Positions 1-4,302 of a stretch of 7,987 bases of DNA are shown piece after piece. This DNA is from Bacteroidales bacterium. Its GTDB lineage: Bacteria; Bacteroidota; Bacteroidia; Bacteroidales; UBA3824. The notes under the pieces are model-generated. The model worked only from the letters and a program-made list of their open reading frames with translations, ran no database searches and had not been told where the DNA came from. A program made the translations under genes and the position numbers. The DNA lies in the NCBI GenBank assembly GCA_017645985.1, contig JAGCNK010000154.1, positions 1 to 7,987 of the forward strand, written 5' to 3'. Position 1 is the stretch's first letter. The number at the start of each line of letters is the position of its first letter.

Positions 1-1
1 A

Positions 2-157
2 CGTCTTGATATCGGCGTTAATTTTGGCGCAGGTGTAGATATATCAAGACTTTATGTGGGTGTTATCTACGAACTCGGGTTCTTAAAAATCAGAGACTCT
101 AAAGAGCGAGTTATAAAACCCAACTGCCTGATGTTCAACGTGGGATATTATCTATAG
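2..157 (+). CDS. C-terminal fragment of a probable outer-membrane beta-barrel protein
   Basis: Only the last 51 codons are present; the gene begins before the window. The peptide alternates hydrophobic and polar residues with glycines and aromatics (for example DIGVNFGAGVDI, LYVGVIYELGF and the terminal FNVGYYL), as expected of transmembrane beta strands. It ends with an aromatic/hydrophobic strand, as most outer-membrane barrels do. In Bacteroidota this pattern is common in small porin-like barrel proteins (the OMP_b-brl families), but the fragment is too short to name a family. The TAG stop lies inside the palindrome CTATAG (152-157), which also holds the stop of the convergent regulator gene. 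No hairpin terminator is seen after it. The barrel call is an inference from composition and strand pattern; the reading frame itself is clear. Confidence 0.55.
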   Translation, partial: RLDIGVNFGAGVDISRLYVGVIYELGFLKIRDSKERVIKPNCLMFNVGYYL

Positions 158-814
158 CTTGATAATATTGTTGCGTATAGCGTACTTGATAAGGTCAACG
201 CTGCTTTTGAGGTTGAGCTTCTGCATGATGTGGTTCTTGTGGGTCTCCACGGTGCGCACGCTGATAAACAGCTGGTCTGCAATCTCCTGGTTGCTCTGAC
301 CGTCGCCCCAGAGCTTGAGAATCTCTATCTGGCGGCTGCTGAGGTGCTGCGAGTCGTCGTTGTACTCGTCGTTTTCGTCGGCGTCGGCGCCCACTGTGCC
401 AATAAAGCGTTTCAGCAGGATGTGTGTGATAGATTCGCTGTAATAGTCGTGACCGCCGCGTATGGTGTAGATAGCCTGCAGGAGGTCAGCCGCTTCGGTG
501 TCGATAGATAGGAATCCCTTTGCACCCGACTTGATGGTCTTGGCCACAATGTCGTCTTTTTTTGCGTCGCTCATTACGAGAATCGCTGTTTTGGGAAACT
601 TCATCTTTAGCGAAATGATCAGGTCAACGTCGTTGTGCGAAATATCCACAAAGTAGAGGATGAGCACGTTGACAATCCTGTTAGCCATTTTCTGCATCAG
701 GGTTTCCTTGTCGTTGGCGGTGAATACCGGCTTGATTTCGCTGCTCTGTTGCAAATATACTTCGAGACACTGCAAGATGAGCTTGTGTTGGTGGTAAATG
801 GCGACGTTTATCAT
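152..814 (-). CDS. LuxR/NarL-family response regulator with degenerate receiver domain
   Basis: The protein is about 220 aa, taking the ATG at 814 as start (MINVAIYHQH). An in-frame GTG at 838 would add eight Lys/Asn-rich residues that do not belong to the receiver fold. Counting from the GTG, residues 10-130 align with a CheY-like receiver and about 165-228 with a GerE/LuxR helix-turn-helix (LSSRQIEILKLWGDG, NQEIADQLFISVRTVETH). A 15-residue acidic linker (ADADENDEYNDD) joins them. Against NarL, the acidic pair DD is replaced by H16-Q17, the phospho-accepting Asp by Tyr62 (VLILY), and the conserved Lys by Ile112; only the switch Ser90 remains. It is therefore probably a DNA-binding transcription factor not controlled by classical aspartyl phosphorylation. 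No histidine kinase is adjacent. It is divergent from the lipoprotein gene and overlaps the barrel gene's stop by 6 bp. The family call is firm; the target genes are unknown. Confidence 0.9.
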   Translation of the reverse strand: MINVAIYHQHKLILQCLEVYLQQSSEIKPVFTANDKETLMQKMANRIVNVLILYFVDISHNDVDLIISLKMKFPKTAILVMSDAKKDDIVAKTIKSGAKGFLSIDTEAADLLQAIYTIRGGHDYYSESITHILLKRFIGTVGADADENDEYNDDSQHLSSRQIEILKLWGDGQSNQEIADQLFISVRTVETHKNHIMQKLNLKSSVDLIKYAIRNNIIKL

Positions 815-878
815 ATTCTTTAATTTTTTATTTTTCACAAAGTAAAAAAAAAAAATGCAAAAAACAGATACATACTAC

Positions 879-909
879 CAAAAATTACGTTAATAACTTA
901 TATTTGCAA
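879..909 (-). promoter_or_regulatory. Candidate promoter of the response regulator gene
   Basis: On the minus strand, TTG (909-907) is followed after 20 bp by AATTTTTG (886-879). That is seven of eight positions of the Bacteroidota -7 box TAnnTTTG at the usual spacing. Transcription would start near 872, about 58 nt before the ATG at 814. The leader crosses a run of 12 A/T pairs (844-855). This is a pattern match by eye. Confidence 0.45.
899..906 (+). promoter_or_regulatory. Candidate -7 box for the lipoprotein gene, overlapping the divergent promoter
   Basis: TATATTTG matches TAnnTTTG exactly on the plus strand and would start RNA near 913. No TTG is found at the -33 position, so activity may be weak or need an activator. 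The box overlaps the -33 TTG of the opposite promoter (907-909), so the two promoters would probably compete. A start near 913 also rules out the in-frame ATG at 911 as the lipoprotein start. Confidence 0.4.
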
Positions 910-919
910 TATGTTGCAA
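904..919. promoter_or_regulatory. Paired TTGCAA palindromes, possible operator
   Basis: TTGCAA occurs at 904-909 and again at 914-919, ten base pairs apart, about one helical turn. Each copy is itself palindromic. The pair covers the edge of the plus-strand -7 box and the -33 element of the minus-strand promoter, a natural place for a regulator to bind. The divergent LuxR-type regulator is one candidate binder; this is inference only. Confidence 0.25.
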
Positions 920-955
920 CCCTTAAAATCGCTCTTTTACAACAGTTTTAAGGGT
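919..955. repeat. 10-bp perfect inverted repeat in the lipoprotein leader
   Basis: ACCCTTAAAA (919-928) and TTTTAAGGGT (946-955) are exact reverse complements separated by 17 nt. If transcription starts near 913, the RNA would begin with this stem-loop, which could protect the 5' end or serve as a regulatory site. As DNA it could instead be a dyad operator. No T-run follows on the plus strand, so it is not a normal terminator. Confidence 0.4.
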
Positions 956-1009
956 ATGATTTTTGCAGTCAATAAGGTATATTTAAAATTTAAAACAGTA
1001 TTTATCGGT

Positions 1010-1930
1010 ATGAAAACTACACATAAACTTCTACTTGCACTGTTTGCGGCGGCTACGGTCGGATGTTTCGACAACCAGGAACTCGAACCCCCGCAGATGA
1101 CTCTCAGCTACGATCCCGAGGAATATATCAACTATTCTTGGCGCAATCCCGTGGCTATCAACGTGACAATCTCGAGCGAAGAGGATATCGAACGTTTTGT
1201 TATGGAGTCGAAGCCTGCTTGGTGGGGCGTTGACACCACTTTTCCCCCGTACACTCATTACGCCAATTTCGACGTGCCAATCAAGGTGGCAAAAGGTAAA
1301 ATAATATCCGACTCAGTGGCGATACTCACATTCCGCGCATACTGCAACGGTTTGTGCAACGAGCAGTTCCGCAAGTTGAAATACGAAATACAATATCCCG
1401 AAATAGATTCGTTTGATGTTGAGATGAGTCCCGACCCCATCAACGGCAACTGTCTGTTGAGTATAGAAGACAAGGAGGCGTTTAAATACACCGAATACCG
1501 CAACCGCAATTTCGACCTTGTGCTGGTAAAAGAAGACAGAACACTCTGGCGCAATTTCGGTTTAGGATTCGCAAGTCCCGACGCCGAGAAATATCTGTTT
1601 AACTATTTCGAATACCGTGTTCCTGATTATGAATACAACGATGAACTTACAAACTTGCATCTGCGCAAGTCGATTACATACAAATATTCTGACCATTCCA
1701 AATCGTTCGACGACCTAACTCCGAAGATGATAGACGAGGACGAGCGTTGGCCTGAAAGCTATCTTGGCGACGACGAAGGTCTGGGCAGGGGTCTCAGCAA
1801 CCTTGAGCTGCAGACTCTTTATAAGGTGAAACTTCAGAACGGCAAAAAAGCTGTGCTGCGCATCACCGAGCTGCAAAACTACGACAGCCAGTATCCCACA
1901 GTGGTGATGACCGTTTATTATCAGAAATAG
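1010..1930 (+). CDS. Lipoprotein of unknown function
   Basis: The protein is 306 aa from the ATG at 1010. This start gives a classical short lipoprotein signal: MKTTHK, a hydrophobic core (LLLALFAAATV) and a lipobox-like TVGC with Cys at residue 19. The earlier in-frame ATG at 911 would put 33 residues before the signal and lies upstream of the predicted RNA start. The residue after the Cys is Phe, followed by Asp/Glu (FDNQELE), partly resembling the acidic export signal of Bacteroidota surface lipoproteins. The mature part is acidic, rich in aromatic residues and probably mostly beta. The last 40 residues (YKVKLQNGKKAVLRI, then a final strand ending YYQK) faintly recall the C-terminal strands of HmuY-like lipoproteins, too weakly to assign. 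No enzyme motif is seen. It is divergent from the LuxR-type regulator and ends 2 bp from the convergent EFR1-type gene. The lipoprotein call is good; the function is unknown. Confidence 0.8.
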   Translation: MKTTHKLLLALFAAATVGCFDNQELEPPQMTLSYDPEEYINYSWRNPVAINVTISSEEDIERFVMESKPAWWGVDTTFPPYTHYANFDVPIKVAKGKIISDSVAILTFRAYCNGLCNEQFRKLKYEIQYPEIDSFDVEMSPDPINGNCLLSIEDKEAFKYTEYRNRNFDLVLVKEDRTLWRNFGLGFASPDAEKYLFNYFEYRVPDYEYNDELTNLHLRKSITYKYSDHSKSFDDLTPKMIDEDERWPESYLGDDEGLGRGLSNLELQTLYKVKLQNGKKAVLRITELQNYDSQYPTVVMTVYYQK

Positions 1931-1932
1931 GG

Positions 1933-2703
1933 TTATCCCTTGTAAAAATACCTACCCATATCCTGTGTGATGTCGCCGTACTGAATGGCGCGGTTTGGAC
2001 AGCGGTGGATGCACGAAAGGCATTTGACGCAGTGTCCAAGCCAATGGGGACGGTCGTTTTGCATATCGATGTTTTTTTCGGGACACTGTTTGGCGCACAG
2101 TCCGCAGCCGGTGCAGGTGTCTTCGGCAAAGAATTTCTTGTCGCCCATAGTAAAAGCCATAAACAGCGGATAGAGTATCCTTCCTTTGAGAAAAGGCTTT
2201 TTGCCGCGCACATAATGCTCGTAGTCGCTGCCTGTGCTTATGGCTTCGGCAATGCGTGCTAACTCGGGGTCGGCATTTCTAAGTTTCTGGTCTTTAAGCA
2301 CCTCGGCGTCAGTGCCGAAACCCTTCATCACAATATATGTGTTGGGCATCTGCACCGAATACACATTGCTGCATGTTATGTTGTTGCGGCGTTTGAGCAG
2401 GCTCTTCACCTGTTTGTCGGCAGTGCCGCAGGTGTCGCCGCAGGTTACCACGCAGTATGCTTTTTGTCCGCTGTAGTCCTTGAAACGCACATTCTTCAGA
2501 AATCTTGCCATAGATTTTGCCAGTCCCCACGAGTGTACGGGGCAAACTATTCCCAAGTAGTTTTCGCCTTTGAGCGAAATCTCCACACCTTTATATATAT
2601 TGTCGTAAAAGTCGGCTATGTTTGTCACTTTGTCGCCGAGCAGTTGCGCGAGCTTTTTGGCGGCGTGTGCCGAATTGCCAGTGCCAGAAAAATAAAATAT
2701 CAT
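1933..2703 (-). CDS. EFR1-type flavodoxin / 2x[4Fe-4S] ferredoxin fusion
   Basis: The protein is 256 aa and starts with ATG at 2703. Residues 1-160 form a flavodoxin-like domain. The FMN phosphate-binding loop is at the very N-terminus (FSGTGNSAHAA, residues 5-15), and later segments match the family (CPVHSWGLAKSM near 54-65, YCVVTCGDTCGT near 83-94). Residues 195-236 hold two complete CxxCxxCxxxCP clusters: Cys197/200/203/207 and Cys225/228/231/235. These should bind two [4Fe-4S] centres. This order and length match EFR1-family ferrodoxins, soluble cytoplasmic electron carriers common in anaerobes, whose physiological partners are mostly unknown. All cluster cysteines are intact, so it should be functional. 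The gene appears to be a single-gene unit: a strong promoter lies upstream, and a convergent lipoprotein gene ends 2 bp beyond its stop. Confidence 0.93.
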   Translation of the reverse strand: MIFYFSGTGNSAHAAKKLAQLLGDKVTNIADFYDNIYKGVEISLKGENYLGIVCPVHSWGLAKSMARFLKNVRFKDYSGQKAYCVVTCGDTCGTADKQVKSLLKRRNNITCSNVYSVQMPNTYIVMKGFGTDAEVLKDQKLRNADPELARIAEAISTGSDYEHYVRGKKPFLKGRILYPLFMAFTMGDKKFFAEDTCTGCGLCAKQCPEKNIDMQNDRPHWLGHCVKCLSCIHRCPNRAIQYGDITQDMGRYFYKG

Positions 2704-2736
2704 TTTTTGAATAAAAAGTATTTACAAAATCAACTA

Positions 2737-2768
2737 CAAATGTAACGCTTTTTTTTTAACTTCGCCAA
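2737..2768 (-). promoter_or_regulatory. Promoter of the EFR1-type gene
   Basis: On the minus strand TTG (2768-2766) precedes TACATTTG (2744-2737) by 21 bp. This is an exact match to the Bacteroidota -33/-7 consensus. RNA would start near 2730, giving a leader of about 27 nt before the ATG at 2703. It is the best promoter match in the window. An equally good match was not found on the plus strand for coaD in the same gap. Confidence 0.65.
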
Positions 2769-2791
2769 AAAATATTAAACGTACATCTTTT

Positions 2792-3283
2792 ATGAAGAAA
2801 GTAGCAGTATTCCCCGGATCGTTCGACCCCCTGACTGTGGGTCACGAATCTTTGATACTCAGGGGATTAGAAATATTCGACGAGATAATTGTGGCGGTAG
2901 GCATCAACAACGACAAGCGTGGATTCCTGCCCGTAGAAAAACGTCTCGAACTCATCAAGTCGGTGTTTGCCGGACGCGACCGCATCATCGTGAAGACCTA
3001 CAGCAATCTTACCGTCGATTTCTGTATCGAAAACAACGCCACGCACATTCTCAGGGGTCTGCGCACCTCTGCCGACTTTGAATACGAACGAGCCATCGCC
3101 CAGGTAAACCGTCTGATGAAGCCCGAGGTCGACTCGGTTTTCCTTCTTTCGCATCCCGAGTACAGCAGCGTGAGCAGCTCGCTCGTGCGCGAGATAGTGC
3201 AATACAAAGGCGACGCCCGCAAGTTTTTGCCCGAAGGTATCGATTTTGAATATTTCTTTGGCTACAATCCCGAAAATCAGTAG
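2792..3283 (+). CDS. coaD: Phosphopantetheine adenylyltransferase (CoaD)
   Basis: This enzyme transfers AMP from ATP to 4'-phosphopantetheine, giving dephospho-CoA, the penultimate step of coenzyme A synthesis in the cytoplasm. The protein is 163 aa, the usual length. The nucleotidyltransferase signature FPGSFDPLTVGH spans residues 7-18, with the catalytic His18. Lys42 (NNDKRGFLP) and the RGLR motif at 88-91, which contact substrates in the E. coli enzyme, are present. The C-terminal SSVSSSLVRE (125-134) matches the ATP-binding ISSTxVR motif. The ATG at 2792 directly precedes the first beta strand, so the start is secure. It lies 3 bp upstream of the radical SAM gene and is divergent from the EFR1-type gene. 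The gene is complete and nothing is odd about it. Confidence 0.98.
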   Translation: MKKVAVFPGSFDPLTVGHESLILRGLEIFDEIIVAVGINNDKRGFLPVEKRLELIKSVFAGRDRIIVKTYSNLTVDFCIENNATHILRGLRTSADFEYERAIAQVNRLMKPEVDSVFLLSHPEYSSVSSSLVREIVQYKGDARKFLPEGIDFEYFFGYNPENQ

Positions 3284-3286
3284 GTT

Positions 3287-4201
3287 ATGGATATTCATCA
3301 TTGCGATTTGTGTCCGCGCCAGTGCGGCGTTGACCGTGCTGTGTCTACAGGTTTTTGCGGCATCGACCACCGTCCGCACATTGCCGAAATATGCGTTCAC
3401 CGTGGCGAAGAACCCGTCCTGGGCGGGGGTAGGGGAGTGTGCAACGTCTTTTTCTCGTCGTGCAACCTCAGGTGCGTGTTTTGTCAGAACTACGAAATCA
3501 GCCAGCAGGCTGTAAGCAAAAAGGAGATTACCACCATATCCGACGCCGCCACACGCATAGCCTCGATACTCTGCTCCGAAAACATCGACACCGTGGGCTT
3601 TGTGTCGCCAAGCCATCAGGCGCTGCAGATGAAATGCATCATCGACCTTCTCCGCCGCCGTGGGTTCAATCCCACAATCGTTTACAACACCAACGGCTAC
3701 GACAGCGTGGAGACCCTCCGCGAGCTTGAAGGCTACGTGGACATTTATCTGCCCGACTTCAAATACGCCTCCGATGACATCGCTGTAAAATACTCGTCTG
3801 CCCCCGGCTACTCAGCCACAGCCCTCGCTGCCATCAAGGAGATGTACCGACAGAAGGGCGACGCCCTGACGCTCGACGCCGACGGCACTGCCCGAAGCGG
3901 AATTATTATTCGTCATTTGGTGCTTCCAGGCAACGTTTTCAACTCAATCAACGTATTAAAGAAAGTTGCGTATGATATTTCGCCCGATATACACATCAGC
4001 TTGATGTCGCAATATTATCCCGAATTCAAAGCAACGAATGATGAGAAACTCGGCAAGCTGGTTTCACAAAAAGAGTATTTTAAGGTAACCGAAGCCGCCG
4101 AAACACTCGGACTTGTTAACGGATGGGTGCAGCAGCTGGACAGCAACAAGGTCTACCGTCCCGATTTCAGCCGCGAGGGAAGCCCTTTTGAAAAAAAATA
4201 G
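3287..4201 (+). CDS. PflX-like radical SAM protein (COG1313 type)
   Basis: The protein is 304 aa. The radical SAM cluster motif is CNLRCVFC (Cys59, Cys63, Cys66, CxxxCxxC), which binds the [4Fe-4S] cluster that cleaves S-adenosylmethionine. Other family segments are the glycine-rich GGGRG (46-50), VYNTNGYDS (132-140), DIYLPDFKYA (152-161), IIRHLVLPGN (207-216) and SLMSQYYP (238-245). Before the radical SAM core lies a cysteine-rich head, C6-x2-C9-x3-C13 and C24, typical of this family and perhaps metal-binding. Family members are often annotated as pyruvate formate-lyase activating enzyme-like proteins, but no pyruvate formate-lyase gene is adjacent and the true substrate is not known. The gene starts 3 bp after the coaD stop, so the two are co-transcribed and probably translationally coupled. 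The family call is secure; the reaction is unknown. Confidence 0.92.
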   Translation: MDIHHCDLCPRQCGVDRAVSTGFCGIDHRPHIAEICVHRGEEPVLGGGRGVCNVFFSSCNLRCVFCQNYEISQQAVSKKEITTISDAATRIASILCSENIDTVGFVSPSHQALQMKCIIDLLRRRGFNPTIVYNTNGYDSVETLRELEGYVDIYLPDFKYASDDIAVKYSSAPGYSATALAAIKEMYRQKGDALTLDADGTARSGIIIRHLVLPGNVFNSINVLKKVAYDISPDIHISLMSQYYPEFKATNDEKLGKLVSQKEYFKVTEAAETLGLVNGWVQQLDSNKVYRPDFSREGSPFEKK

Positions 4202-4203
4202 TC

Positions 4204-4222
4204 TGATTTTTTAAAAAAATCA
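4204..4222. terminator. Possible weak A/T-only terminator or dyad
   Basis: TGATTTTTT and AAAAAATCA are inverted with one central A, three bases after the radical SAM stop (4199-4201). The stem would be almost entirely A/T, with little loop and no GC core, so it is a poor intrinsic terminator. It may only reflect the A/T bias of the gap. It is recorded because it is the only dyad between the coaD operon and the first MCP gene. Confidence 0.2.
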
Positions 4223-4231
4223 AAAAAATAA

Positions 4232-4262
4232 TTGCTTTTTTCGATTATTTGCACGATATTTG
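4232..4262 (+). promoter_or_regulatory. Candidate promoter of the first MCP gene
   Basis: TTG at 4232-4234 is followed after 20 bp by GATATTTG (4255-4262), seven of eight positions of TAnnTTTG. RNA would start near 4269, with a leader of about 34 nt to the ATG at 4303. It suggests that the MCP gene is transcribed separately from the coaD-radical SAM pair. Confidence 0.5.
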
Positions 4263-4302
4263 GAAAAATTTGTATAGAAACCATTTAACACCTTAAATAA
4301 CT

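Noticed and set aside
844..855. Run of 12 A residues as a possible phase-variable tract
   Set aside because: It lies outside both coding regions and is only one of several A/T-rich stretches in the gaps. Nothing shows that its length affects a promoter or frame.
911..1009. N-terminal extension of the lipoprotein gene starting at the ATG at 911
   Set aside because: It would bury the signal peptide behind 33 residues, overlaps the inverted repeat, and starts upstream of the predicted RNA start near 913. The ATG at 1010 gives a standard lipoprotein signal.
3418..3437. G-rich run that might form a G-quadruplex
   Set aside because: Only three G-tracts of three or more are close together, and the run encodes the conserved GGGRG segment of the radical SAM protein.
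2867..3616. Long minus-strand open frame (249 codons) opposite coaD and the radical SAM gene
   Set aside because: It lies across two well-recognised genes, its translation resembles no protein, and it is explained by the codon bias of the plus-strand genes.
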